This document shows, one piece after another, positions 45,624-57,807 of a DNA stretch of 64,000 bases. Below the pieces are notes generated by a model. The model was not told the DNA's origin and did no database searches. It worked only from the letters and a program-made list of their open reading frames with translations. The position numbers and the translations under genes are program-made. The stretch is from positions 3,472,001 through 3,536,000 of the forward strand of contig VCCP01000002.1 of assembly GCA_005765155.1 (NCBI GenBank), given 5' to 3'. Source of the stretch: Zelopaecilomyces penicillatus (taxonomy: Eukaryota; Ascomycota; Sordariomycetes; Hypocreales; Pseudodiploosporaceae). Each line of letters opens with the position of its first letter. The stretch's first letter is position 1.

Positions 45624-48600
45624 ATGATGGCCGACTCGTTGGAGCAGGACCGTCCTGCAAAGCGCATCAAGCTCGCGCCTCATCATCAACATGTCATGCC
45701 ACCGCCCGTGGGCATGGGCATGTCCACTATCGCTGCCATGGCGCCTGCAGACGATCCTTGGGCGGTCGCGACCCCGGTGTTTGATGCGACCTGGAAGTGG
45801 GTGTCGCCCTCAACCATGTCATCCCCGTCGCCAATGCTGGTTGCATTCCCTCCAACAACATGCGATAGCTATGCCGCCTGGCCTGCAGCAACCGTTACAG
45901 CGCCTGGTATTGCCTCTGTTCCTTCTGGGAGCATTGCCGCAGCTACGCTTGCGGCTCTTCCCCCTCCGCCAGCTTCAATATCATCAATGACACCCACAAC
46001 GATGACAGGCGCCCCGGGCGTCATGAGTGTTTCTTCAGGTAAGCTTTACATATGAATAACGGACTTGGATGTCATTTTGCATCGAGCCATAGGTAGAAGT
46101 GTCGCTTTCCGTCCACGTTTTGGATGGAACCAACCTTGTTGCTTAGTTGCATCTTTTAATCGTTGCCCCTTCCTTTACATCCCCCGTCTCCTGGCGGCTG
46201 AATAACGTTTGTAATCGGAATGATTACTATACGTTATTTTGTCATGTTCCTTTTCTCACAAGTGAACGAGCAAATGGGGAAAGATCGTGCTGCTTGTGAT
46301 TTTCAGACACAGCCCGAACATGCCCATACAAGCTTGTCCTGTTTGATCACGACCTTTTCTCAACCCTATCATTTACACTTTGTGTCTATCTAGCCTGCTG
46401 CGGTGGCCTCAATCTATCTACTAGGCAGGAGAGTGGCAGAATGCAACTTCAGACTTGTCAACTAACAGCAAATCCAGTTCCGGTTCCAAATGATGTCAGC
46501 ATAAGCCCAGCAAGCCCGCCACAGCACGCTCATGTATCGTCTCAGCTCGACAAACGATCTCGCTTGCCTCCTTTGCTTCCTGCTGCAGCTACCGGTTCCT
46601 CAATCGATGTGCAAGACCAACGCCGCAAATCACGCTCCAAGTCTGGTTTTGTAAGCCCCTTCAAAGACTGTCTTGGCAGCTTTGGCAAGCTTACTGCACC
46701 GCGCTTCCCTCGACCGTCGGATGGCAAGGTGAATGGATATATCAAATTTAATTGGCCGGACCGACGAGCACCAAACGCACGGTCATCATCCATATCTGTC
46801 TTACCAGACGACCATGATAACGAATACGATGAAGAAGACCAAACCCAGTCATTGGTATCAAACTCCCAAAACTCATTAACTCTATATAGTCGTTCAGTCG
46901 AGTCAATAGCATCATCATCATCATCTCCGACATACGTATCCTTCTCGGGGCAAGCTAGCGAGCTCATTTCGAATTTCATCTACAATCCTTCAATATCCTC
47001 ACAGTCGAGTCCGATTCTGTCTACAAAGTATATATCGTCAGAATTGCTATCAGGAAGCCAATCTGCTCAAAGCCCACGACTTGTTCCTCCTCACTTTGGT
47101 TTAGTTGCCAAAATGGATCAGATGGATAGAAGTTTCTGGTCTTTTTGTAAGTTTTAATTTGGCCTCTGACTTACTTTGCTTTGCGAACCCCAATCATTAC
47201 CTTGCGCTTTCATCCGTTAATTACACCACCTTGCAGGGTTAGTCTAATATTGTTTCCAACAGATATCAATAATTGGTGCCCAGGGCGTAGTGTGCTGGGT
47301 GAGACCAATCTCTGGCTGAAAGACTTTGCCAAATTGCATGAGAGTGCAGGAGTCCGTGCTGCAATCCAGAGTCTCGCCGGCATTTATATTTATGACTATC
47401 AGCCCATGGACAACATCCGTCATCGAACCAATCAGCGATTTTCTGATGCGGAAACCCGTCTCAGTGGCCTGTTAGAAGAACCAGCTAGTCTAGATGATGA
47501 GGAGGCTAGCGAGCTTATCACGATTGCTTCTATTCTTTCCATGCAAGATGTAAGTTTTGATCACTGACGACCCGTATTTACAGCACTCTTTGGCAACAGA
47601 GGTCTAATTTTGTCTTAGATTGTTCTCACCGAACGGCGGTTAAAGAAACCATACAATCCTCGTTGGCTGCAAGGATTTAGACAAAGCGAGCATTTTCTTC
47701 AGGCGACTGACAGAGGCTCTCGATTTTGGAAAAAGAATAATGTGCAGCTTAGCTCTCTTCGGATCTCCCAATCCATCATTGTTGGGCGTGCAGTTATTTT
47801 GGCCCAGCCCATGATGGCGCTTCCTTCCCCTGCAACCTTTGATCCAGAGCAGGAAGCATCCCGATTTGGCTGGCTTCTTTACGGCACTCCACAGGACATG
47901 TATGAGATCCATGGCGGTTGCGGGTTTTCCAAAAAGCTCCTTCATATTATAAGCCAGATCACGTATTGTGCTGCAAGGCTTCAACAGGATCGAGAAAGTC
48001 CAATTGTGCCTCTTACAGTGCGATATCTGCTTGGCGAGCTGGTTGACATGAGGCAGTGGAGCAGTGAATCGAAAGACTGGGAAACGGCTAAGACAAGCTC
48101 TTCGACAATTGAGTGGGTTCGCACCACCCCAAAAGACTACACTATCGATTCCTCGCAGGATATGACAGACGTCACCGCAGAGGCGTGGAGGCTGGCCACT
48201 ATCATCTATCTGCAATGCCGTGCAATGAGGTAGGCATACAACTATAGACGCTCTCTTCATCTGTTAATTAGGATTGCAGGCTGCCGCGTACCCACCCCGA
48301 AGTTATCTCTAATCTTACTGACCTAGCCAAATGCATTCGTATCATGCCTACGTCTGGCACTCACTTCACTGCCCAGGCACCATTATTTCCTGTCTTTCTG
48401 CTCGGTATGATAGCTACTTTAGAAGACCACATTGATGTTTCTCGGATGTGGTTCGAGCAAGTGGTCCATACGCCCGTAAGAAGTGTGAGTATTTGACTTT
48501 GCCTTTGCTTAGCACAGCCCCATGATTATTGACGTGATATCTCAGAGTGTACCTCCCTTATACAGCGCATTGCAGAGAATATGGACTTGGATTGATTCAG

Positions 48601-48725
48601 AGTCCGATTTGTCCCCAGAAACACATGGCGAATTACCCGATCACATTGGGAGGAGGCGCCCTTGGTGGGAACGTCTTGTTCTGCGAGTGCAAGAAAGAGA
48701 GCAAGAAGTGTTGTGCTTAACGTAG
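45624..48725 (+). CDS. Fungal_trans_2-type transcription regulator, zinc cluster apparently degenerate
   Basis: Six exons: 45624-46038, 46394-47146, 47263-47549, 47619-48229, 48280-48484 and 48546-48725; 2451 nt, 816 residues. The C-terminal half matches the Fungal_trans_2 regulatory domain: NNWCPGRSVLGETNLWLKDF, GVRAAIQSLAGIYIYDYQP, FGWLLYGTPQDMYEIHG, AWRLATIIYLQCRAMRLPRT, VPPLYSALQRIWTWIDS. The N-terminus has a basic patch PAKRIKLAP and an Ala/Pro/Ser-rich region. RRKSRSKSG at about 46622-46647, normally the lead-in to a Zn2Cys6 cluster, is followed by 29 residues without the six cysteines and then GYIKFNW, the usual trailing motif. Intron 1 (355 nt) is unusually long. Exon 5 could end 9 nt earlier at 48475. 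Nuclear regulator by family; DNA binding is doubtful. Confidence 0.85.
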
Positions 48726-48951
48726 CATCATTATGTCATTGATGCAAAGTCTATATATACCGGCGACGGTTTCTATCTCTCTTCCTCGGTCTCATTATAG
48801 TTGCATTATACGGAATTTCATACTGGAGGTGTATCATGTGGCACACAGACTGTGCTGCCTCTACATGACGCCTGAAACAGCACTATCCGCGTCCTCCTTT
48901 TGGTCCCCCGCCTCCTTGGTTTTCAGAAGATATTGACCTATGTTGGTCTGA

Positions 48952-50075
48952 TTAGCGTGGTTCTTGGCTGCCCGAACTGGGGAGATTGTTGGACTCACGA
49001 AATTCTGAATTCGGTGCCTGCCAGACAGCAATTACACTCAGCCCCGCCTTATAGCACATGAGTCGAACACTATCCTCGCCATACTTATGGGAGTCAAACC
49101 AATCAAACTCCTCGCCCTCCTCGATAGTGCGACCTAGTTTGTTGATCTTGATCTCGCGCTTTGCTCGGAAATAAAAACGATGGCGCGTGGTAGGCTGATC
49201 CTCCAACTGGGCCAGAAAATCCCAATCCTCTTCATGGAACCAGTTCTCGCCGATCAGCCGGTTGGCATGCTTGAAACCATTGAGAAAGAATTCGCGATAA
49301 AGGTCATCACACGAATGATAAGCAGCCCAAATTTTCTCCTTGTCATTGGGCAGTAGGTGCGCATCCATGCCGACAAGCAACAGATCATTCGAGCGCAAGG
49401 TGTTGGCCCAGAATTTCAAATGACCTAGCGCCTCTGGCCAGGGATCGTTGCAAAGAACAGAACCAAGCGATAAAAACAACCTCTGATTCTCAATCTGTTG
49501 AACATAGTCCATGCCGTCTTGAAATGTGCCCCAGATACCAGCACAAGTGACCTGGGAATTAACTGCAGAATATCTTTCAGCCAGATATTTGACGTTGTGC
49601 TCTAGTGATGCCTTTGATATGTCAAGAGCTAGGTAGTTTGCAGGCACATCAGCGATTTCAAAAGCATCGAGCAAATGAGCCACTTTTCTGGTATCTCTGC
49701 GGAATCATCAAATATCTGTCAGCACACAACCGCGGTAGAAAAGTCCGCAGAATACGCCAAAAATGTCACCACTCACCCAGCTCCAAGATCAATCATAGTT
49801 ATACCCGGGCTCACCCGTTTGACAACATCAGCCCCATGGCTATCAAAAAGAGCAATTTCATCGTGTGTCTGGTAAAATTCGGGCGTGAAGATGATGTTGT
49901 TCCAAATTGGCAAGCCAACATCGTCGTATAGTAGCTCATCAGGGAGAGTCGGCTTTGAGTTAGGTCCGAAAACAGCTGTCAACGTGCGAGCGAGTCTCTC
50001 TGCAACATCATCGTACATGCGGCTCCCGCCAATGTCGACCACATCACCGTGGCCGAACATTGCTGATCCAGACAT
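48952..50075 (-). CDS. EasF/EgtD-like SAM-dependent N-methyltransferase
   Basis: Two minus-strand exons, 50075-49777 and 49696-48952; 1044 nt, 347 residues. Belongs to the histidine-specific-type methyltransferase domain family that includes 4-dimethylallyltryptophan N-methyltransferase (EasF) and the EgtD half of ergothioneine synthase. Seen: PTLPDELLYDDVGLPIWNNI, the SAM motif MIDLGAGDTRKVAHLL spanning the intron, YLALDISKASLEHNV, LFLSLGSVLCND, LLLVGMDAHL, and RHRFYFRAK near the C-terminus. The frame extends upstream through a TTG, so the ATG at 50075 is taken as start. No prenyltransferase or other ergot-pathway gene is in the window, so the acceptor is unknown; an amino-acid-like alpha-amine is likely from the family. 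Convergent with the regulator gene, 226 bp apart. Confidence 0.87.
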
Positions 50076-53000
50076 TGTGAGATTGGCACTCAATGTTTGG
50101 ATAAATGCAGCAAAAATCGGTGGACGGTCAGGATCGTGATTGACCGGGCTGGAAAACAGGATAAGCCAATGTCGGTTCCCGATGGCCTACTGAATGCCAA
50201 GGGCGAACTTCGAGCACGATAGCAATGCTTCGTCTTTACAAGGCCTTTCGCTGCTGCGGGCGGTAGTCTAAGAGCTTGCAATGTTACAGCCAGAAAAGTG
50301 CAAGTGCAGATCGGCGATATATTTTATATATCTGCCAGGCGACTCGATTCACAGCTAATTGCGGCGTAAGTGAATTGGCAAGGGTGTTAGGTGAAAAGAA
50401 GGTGAGAGCAAAGTGAGGAAGAAAGTTTTTATCGCCAAAACGAGAAGAGCTCCAAGTTCTTTGATCTGACAAACAAGGTCTTTTGACTCGCGCGTATGTC
50501 AGTTCACTCCACTCAGACGCGGTGCGCAGCTATGTGCAGGACAGCGACTGAGCCTTGCGGCAAAGATCCCAGCTAGATGTCTCTTGTCGCGCGTCGCACC
50601 AAACGCAACGCAACCGCCTATCAATTCTCCGCGCGTGCGTATGTTACTTTGGCGGGCAGGCCCCTACTTGAGAAGCTTCTGGGATGTGAAGAGCAGTTGA
50701 GGAAAATGGCAGCATGTCGAGCCAACCTGTACCTGTGCTCCCGCCAGCCAGCCAGCAGTCAGCAAGCCTTTTCAGCAGCCTACAGCACAAACCCGCCCAC
50801 CAGTCAACGTAGTAATTTGAGGCGAACCTTGATCATGACCAGGGGCTGACCGGAAGAGGTTCGCCCTACATTAGCGCGCTGCATAGAGGGGTGCCACGGC
50901 TCCCACCCCTGCAATGTCGAGCCACCGTTGGGGAACTGGGGGGGAGGGGCGAGTAAACGCCAGAGAACCGCTTTGGGACCTGGGACCTGCTCCATTCTGC
51001 TGCAACGACATACAGTCGGTGATGCCGGTCTGTTTCCCCTCGTCCAATGTCACGCTGCGCTGGGCCACGGCTGGGAAAAGAGAAGACATGGGAGAGTGGG
51101 GAGCAGCGATTCACGAGACGAATTGGGGGTTCTTTGTTCAAAACTTCTACTTTGTGCATGTTGGGCAACAAGGCTCATTGCGAAGATGGAGGACCGAGAC
51201 GGCATCTCACATGCCTGTGCCGTAGTCACTACATCGCAGCTACTACGAGCATGTAATTGATCCATTGTGATTTATAGTATAAGAAATGGACGAATGTTAT
51301 TTGGATACTGGGTTGTTACTTCAAGGCCTCTGTGTTCGCCTCAGGCTACCCAGAGAAGCATACTGGCACAACCCCTTCTTGACTTGGGGTTCGGATCGTG
51401 GGCTATGGCGCTAGCACTTTATCTCGATAATTAATCAAAACTTAGCTTTCCAAAACATTGTTTGGTCGAGTCTGTGTGTGTGGAGTATGGTAGCGACAAC
51501 CGCCCTCCTGTCCGCGGAGTGCAGATCCAACAAGTCAAGGTAGTGACAGCGAAGGCGACACAGCTGCCGGATGTGGTGTCTAGAGTGACAGGACGTTGAA
51601 TAGAGCGGGCCGAGTGAGCGTGAGGGGCGTTTAGTGCGATTCTACTGGTGTGAGAATAGAAAGGCCAAGGTAAAGCCGTTTCGACCTCCGTTGCATGCTC
51701 ATCCATCCACATGGGTGGAATGAGGCAGACCCTTTCAACGGTTGAAGAGGCGCTGTCGGGAGCACGGCTACTCTTCGTTGCGCAGGGGCTCACCGCCCAA
51801 CCATTGCATATTCGTACTGCCGGGGTAGGTAGGAAAATGCTACTCACAAGTACGTACGTAGACGGTAATATCTTATTCGGAGCACAGCTGTCGAAGGAGG
51901 GATGCTTTGACCAGTAACACTTATAGCGACAGCTTCACTTGGCTCGGGATCTACAAACGTCGGCTTCCCTATCCGTACACCCCTTCTTTCGTTAAGGGTA
52001 TGCCTGCTGACCACGGCTTAGCGGGGGGTAGCGACGCAACGCTAGATGGCCACTCCAACACAGCACTCCCGCCTTCATGGTTCGCTATGCGCCACCGCAG
52101 GTTAATGAGGAGCTGGCTTCCACATTATGACCTAGGCTGGTCCTCGTCCGTGTGAATATCACGCTAGCACAGCACAACATCTCATCACCTGCCGACCATC
52201 TATGCCGCCTGGAATGATGCACGATGCCGGCACTGAACGAATTGAAGATTCCAACGATGTGGGGGTGAAGGGACAAAGATGATGGGGGGTCAGGGTCCTC
52301 GAGCGGTTGCAGTCTTGATGTAACATTTCTAATATTGGTTTTGTAACAATCCAGATTTAGGACGCAACAAGTCAACATGCTCCCAAAGCAGCGCTATGGG
52401 GTCAAAGTTGGAACGAAGTGGGTGAGGCTAGATATGATGAGGATTTAACAGTACAGCGCGCTCGCACTTTAAGCTCATGTCAGTCAATTGATATCAAGTA
52501 GGTGTACCTACTTACCAGCCCCAACTAGCATTGTCGTAGCGTACTAGGCATCCGCTTTCTAGCCTTGGGTTCATCCCTTAATCGAAGAAGTGAATGAGGA
52601 GGGGGTGTCTGCTCGCACTTTGAGGGTTAAGAGATAGATGCTAAGCTCCTACCTTGACGTGGTCTATCCGCAACTAGTGACTCCAATGACGGATGAGCAA
52701 GACGCCTAGTTGAGGGACGCAAAAAGTGCCAGTTCTAGACAGCCAGAAATTTGCGCATCAGACTTACTTGCATGGACAAGTAGTTATCAATGACGGCAAG
52801 GCAAGCATCTGTACTTTTGCTTACAACTCGTTTGGATGTTTTTCAGCCAAAGAAAGCGATGGCCAGGCTAGGGGATTGGCGGGAATGAACGCAAACGGTT
52901 TTTGTGGGTGGCGGGGTTGGCGTAAGAAGTGGGACAATAAGTGGAGGCTCAAAACGGCGGGCTAACGAAATGCCCAGGAAGATGGTGATTGTAAGATCGC

Positions 53001-53795
53001 GCTTCAGCGGCGGCGGCGAACTAAGCATGGACAAGGGCTGTGGCATTGACCTGGTCCATGGCTCACGGGGCGGATTCTGAATGGAACGAGCTTGTAAAAC
53101 TCAACAGGGATGCCCTTGTGTGGCTAGCCGATTGCTATGGCGAACAGACATACTGGACCTATACTGGTTGACCGTTGGAGGTGGAGGGTGGACCCTCGAT
53201 TGCTCTGGGCGGGTTTCTGGCGTTTTGAGAGATGGATCAACGCGAATGCATGTCTTGAGCTTGCATTAGAGGAGGAAAACTCAGCTGAACACGGCGGCAA
53301 AGAACTACAGCCGTGTACCAGGAACATAGTAGTGGCAGAGTTGAGGAAAAAGGAGAAGATGGGTGGGCTGCCTGTGTTACAAAATACTACGGGAGAAGAG
53401 TTTGTCAAAGGAACGGTCTGCGCTCTTTCTGAAAGCTGGGTTGAAGCGGCCACATAGCTAATCCGAAGGCTGCTTCCCAGTACAAAACTACGTGCGACAA
53501 CCTCACATGTTCCACCACCTACCTAATTAATCTAGCACCGCTTTTTCCATCGACATTACTATTAACCTGCGACGAATATTGGATCCAAGGCCCGACTGTC
53601 AACCATGCGACTATATGTATTGGTACAGTACATATCAGGGAGACGGTCACTTCCTTTTGGCGTGTACGAGTACTCGATTTTGTCTCGGACGAGGTGTTTG
53701 CTAGCCGCTGCGCCTGACACTCCTCCGTAACACACCCACCTCCAAGGTTAAAGGCATGGAAATGCAATAAAACGACAGCACTATCAGGTACCTCA

Positions 53796-53805
53796 TACGG
53801 AGTAC
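53796..53805. repeat. TACGGAGTAC palindrome-half repeat, copy 2
   Basis: Exact 10-mer followed by TCCTGTAC: the full 16-bp palindrome TACGGAGTACTCCGTA with one inserted base. Confidence 0.6.
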
Positions 53806-54292
53806 TCCTGTACGTACCTATAACGACCGAGACGGCTGAGCCAGAACCCACGTGCGGTTGGATTGCACGCTACAGCCTACCACAACTGGGGCCCCTGGTG
53901 CTTGCAGATAGGAGGCAACAAAGCCGTCGTGCGAGAAAACAAAGGAGCTGATCGGGCTAAGGACACCACCGCACAGCCAATGCCTAGCTTGTCCGATCCG
54001 TCCACCACGGCAGCAATATGGCAACAGGTACGAATTACTCCGTGCATGCACGCTGAACCATGGAAGGTGACTCGTGGTGTCTGGCGCGGGGGCCGAAGAC
54101 GAAGACCTCCATCGATTGGGCCTTCAAGTTTTCGACATTGCCCCCCTCCCTCTTTGAGCATTATTCCCCTCCTCTGGGCTGGCTACATCAACAACGCCCA
54201 GCAATGGTGCAGCTATCTATCTGCCATGGCTGCATCATCTTTTTTACTCATGTATCAGTCCCGAGTGGATAGATACCTTTGGGAGGAAGATG

Positions 54293-54302
54293 TACGGAGT
54301 AC
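54293..54302. repeat. TACGGAGTAC palindrome-half repeat, copy 3
   Basis: Exact 10-mer followed by TAAAAC; the second arm is lost. Confidence 0.55.
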
Positions 54303-56336
54303 TAAAACATTAGTTTCGTGAAAAGAGGAGAGTGGTGGGTGACCGATCATTGCGAATACCAGTACCCTGATGCAAGGGGGTTGAGGGCCATGCGTCTTTG
54401 CCCAGTCTGGTGCAAGCCGCCACCTCTGTTCCCCGAGTTACACCTTCACACCTCGGCTCCAAACCTGATCAGGACCGAACTGTACTACCAGCTCGGGCCT
54501 ATCTTTTGTCGCCTTGCAGGATTTGGCATTGTTCTGATGAGGCTGAGGTCTCGGCCGTTTCTCTCGCTCAGACACGACGGAATATACATATACCTGTGGG
54601 CGAGAACTTGCGCTGAGCAGGGTGGGGGCTCTATGTTGCTGCTATGAGCATATCTATACACATAATATACGTCAGCACTGTACATCGTACGCACCACCGT
54701 TGTACATACTATCTATGTTTGTGGATCTGCATGGGGGGGGCTGCGCGTGTTGCATCTATTTATCAACCGCTCACTCAATGTTGCGTATTACCCTCGCCGC
54801 TGCCAGATGCCAACAAGGAAAGCCATTGTCTGGCAAAACGGTGCGCATGTTAGCCCCACCGGCCCGCGAATGAGTTCCGATGTCCGGCTGAACCCCCGTT
54901 TTAATTTCCCTTTTTCGTCCCCCCCCCCCCTTTCATCTCCAAGGACTCTCACAATGTCAGCTAGGTCCTTGTGGCTGCCGCCGATATGATGCGAGAACAT
55001 GCATGAAAGCTCCAGGGATACCAGTAGTAGGTCCATCACAAGACCCATGTCAGACATGGTGTCTGGTTACCTCAATGGTTGCTTTGAAGAGGGAGCTTCC
55101 CGATATATGGGTACAGCCCCGTTTGAATTTCTGCTGAGGATATGGAAAACCCGTTCGACGGCAATCCTCTCCTAGTGTAAACTAAGTGTGGCCACTTGAA
55201 AAATGCATGGCATGCATGGCCTAGGCAGACGTACGATTATTGCGTTAACTATTACGGAATCAACAATCCCGCACGCGAGGTTCAAAGCCCTTGCCGTCGT
55301 CATCACAGTACCGCTAGCTGTTCCTAAATGTGTGTACTTCAAGCTTGTTTTGCAAGGGTTTCACTACTGAGGACATTGGTCGAATAGGCTAATTTGTCAA
55401 GGCATAGTCAAAAAATTTCTGGCAAAATTGGTCATGATGATTTACTCTGCACAAGCGTTTGACCAATGGGATGACTGGACACAGACCTGTTGTCGCTCTT
55501 ACATTGCATATATATTGCTTGTATAACTCTTATTGTTCTGATGTATACATTCAAACCAAAGCAACTATTAATTCTGTACACGAATAGACGACGCCACGAG
55601 AACTTGACCCGACTGGATAGATTTCGGTTTCATCCATTGATTGGTTGATTCGGCGATGTAGTGGGCCTTGCTCCACGCAGGTACTTGTTGTTTGTCAAGA
55701 ACTAACGAAATTGATGTGGAATGGAGCCGAAAGGGAACCAAAGTGAAATAGGGGCATTCGTACCAATATCTATATTTGGGGAATAAGAGGCACGCTTGTT
55801 GAACTGCAATCAGAAAGGGTGGCTCAAACGGTTGACGGCGGAAGTTGCGCTTCTCGTCAATATTTAACGAATCCAAGCTCAAGCGCCCCCCTTCTGATAT
55901 GCGGAGCACTTTGCTCTCGTCAGCCACTGCTCTATTTCCCAAGCCAATATCTGTGCCGAAGGATCCACCAATGGCTGCTTGCACCAATGTGTAGGCTCAT
56001 TCGGAGGTTTCCACTGGGCGGCGGGTGGTCAACATGCTCACGGCGCTAACAGAGATTAACGGCGCTCGTTTCTGTACGTGAGAGGACCCCTAGTCTGTGT
56101 CTGTGTCTTAGCGTCGATGCTTGTCTTGGACCAGTGGTTTCCTCTTTGGCTTGGATGGACAAGGTGCCCTATTGGAGGTGTTGATTCGCCCTTATGATGG
56201 TCCATGGATACCCGGCATGTGGGATACACTCACGCGAGTGAGTCTCACTGGGCGGCACCACCTCTTAGGTGAACCACTGATACGCGGCAAGGATCTCCGA
56301 GGGTCTCGACAAATGTACAGGTAATATTATCAAGTG

Positions 56337-56346
56337 TACGGAGTAC
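56337..56346. repeat. TACGGAGTAC palindrome-half repeat, copy 4
   Basis: Exact 10-mer followed by GGATAC, so TACGGA is repeated directly instead of inverted. Confidence 0.55.
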
Positions 56347-56740
56347 GGATACCTGCACGGATAGATATCCCGTCCGATACGCCCGGTTATCGTCACCTCA
56401 ACGGCGTTAGAATAGTGACGCAATGGACACGGGTTACGCACACACCAGGCCGACTGCACCTTAATATCACTGTCCCAGTGCGCTGTGCTGGAGCAAGCCG
56501 CAAGTTCCATGTTTGTTTCTTTGTTGAATTCCAATACCGGACAAGGCTACCGGCTCCGACTACCGGCAACGAGTCTACACGACATTTTCAAGGGCAAGCC
56601 AGCGATTGGCTCTCTTGATATTTGCATTCGATGACTGAAGAACACATGAGACTACCCGATGGCTGCAAATTGATCAGGTCCATGCACCCATGAGCACAAA
56701 CTCGCGCGCCGCATACGCACACGAATCTTCGCACTCAACG

Positions 56741-56764
56741 CACACACACACACACACACACACA
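56741..56764. repeat. (CA)n microsatellite
   Basis: About twelve CA units within the gene desert, preceded by a looser CGCACAC-rich stretch. Simple repeat. Confidence 0.85.
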
Positions 56765-57591
56765 CCACTGTACCAATGCTCGCAAATGAATCTGCATCAG
56801 ACGAGTCACTGATCTCTGTCATATTTCCTAGTTTTAGCCGTCCCACTGCGAGCATCCGTAGCGTGCAGGAATCCGCAGGGAGCAAACTCTCCACAGAACC
56901 CACTCTCTACTGGCCCCGCGCCGCCCGCAGGTCCAACCCCCCCTCTAGGTATTTGCGCCCTGTTGAGCTGCGCTCCGTTATGGGCCGTATTGTCTTGTTC
57001 AGTCGTGCGTAGTCGTGCGCAAGCGGACGTTGAAAGGGCCAAGTAATCAAACATGTCATATGCATTGCCTTAGCCTCGGTGGGGAGGCCACGGCGCTGAA
57101 GAGGGGCGCCGCCCAGGAAGAATATGACAGGTCATCAGTGGAGACTTGGCCGTTGGGATTCCGCACAACTTAGGGCAAGGCTACCCAATTAGCCAGTGCA
57201 AGCACAGATTGCTTGGTACTGTAATTTGTGGACTAGCACGCCTGTCGCCGGTCCTGCTCAGACCTCCAGAGCGAAAAGTAGATACTGACGTACTACAAAA
57301 TATACAAGTATCGCAAAGGACGCTCAGTGTGTGTACTGGGTATTAATACACAGCACTGCGTGCGCTACTCTAGGTACCTAGTGACGCAGCTCTCCTGCGC
57401 ACAGTCATCTCAGCCTGGAATGGCGCGAATGTTTGCGTCGTCCGTCTGGGCAGTGGATGAACGTCATTAACGTCGTTCAACTGGTCCAGGTCGGACCAAC
57501 AAGGTGGGAGAAGGGAAGAGGGAAAAAGGAAACAAAAAACGGCCCGTTGGCGGGGCCTTGGGAACAGTCCGTTCCATCGGGTCTGTAGGTG

Positions 57592-57601
57592 TACGGAGTA
57601 C
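57592..57601. repeat. TACGGAGTAC palindrome-half repeat, copy 5
   Basis: Exact 10-mer followed by AGAC; the second arm is lost. Confidence 0.55.
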
Positions 57602-57797
57602 AGACAAAGGAAAATGCGTAGGTCAGAAAGCAGCCAGTATGCTAATATTATTAACCTTTGCTGGAATGCTCATGGCGGTTTTGCCAGGGTCCAACAACGG
57701 CAAACAAGGGGAATTGTCACCGTGAGAATTCATAAAGAGCATATTACTTGAGTGCAGGTAAGCATCTGCCTTGACCGCTCTTGTTCCCCCCTTTTAA

Positions 57798-57807
57798 TAC
57801 GGAGTAC
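57798..57807. repeat. TACGGAGTAC palindrome-half repeat, copy 6
   Basis: Exact 10-mer followed by TGTTTTCG; lies about 200 bp from copy 5. Confidence 0.55.

Noticed and set aside
46648..46680. Intron starting at GTAAGC inside the regulator's degenerate zinc-cluster segment
   Set aside because: The nearest acceptor would make a roughly 30-nt intron, too short for fungi, and the unspliced frame keeps the exact 29-codon spacing to the GY motif.
53137..53457. 106-codon plus-strand frame
   Set aside because: No recognisable motif and an opposite-strand frame of equal length; not distinguishable from chance.
55568..55987. 139-codon minus-strand frame in the gene desert
   Set aside because: No domain, no neighbouring exon logic and no recognisable homologue; overlaps equally open frames on the other strand.
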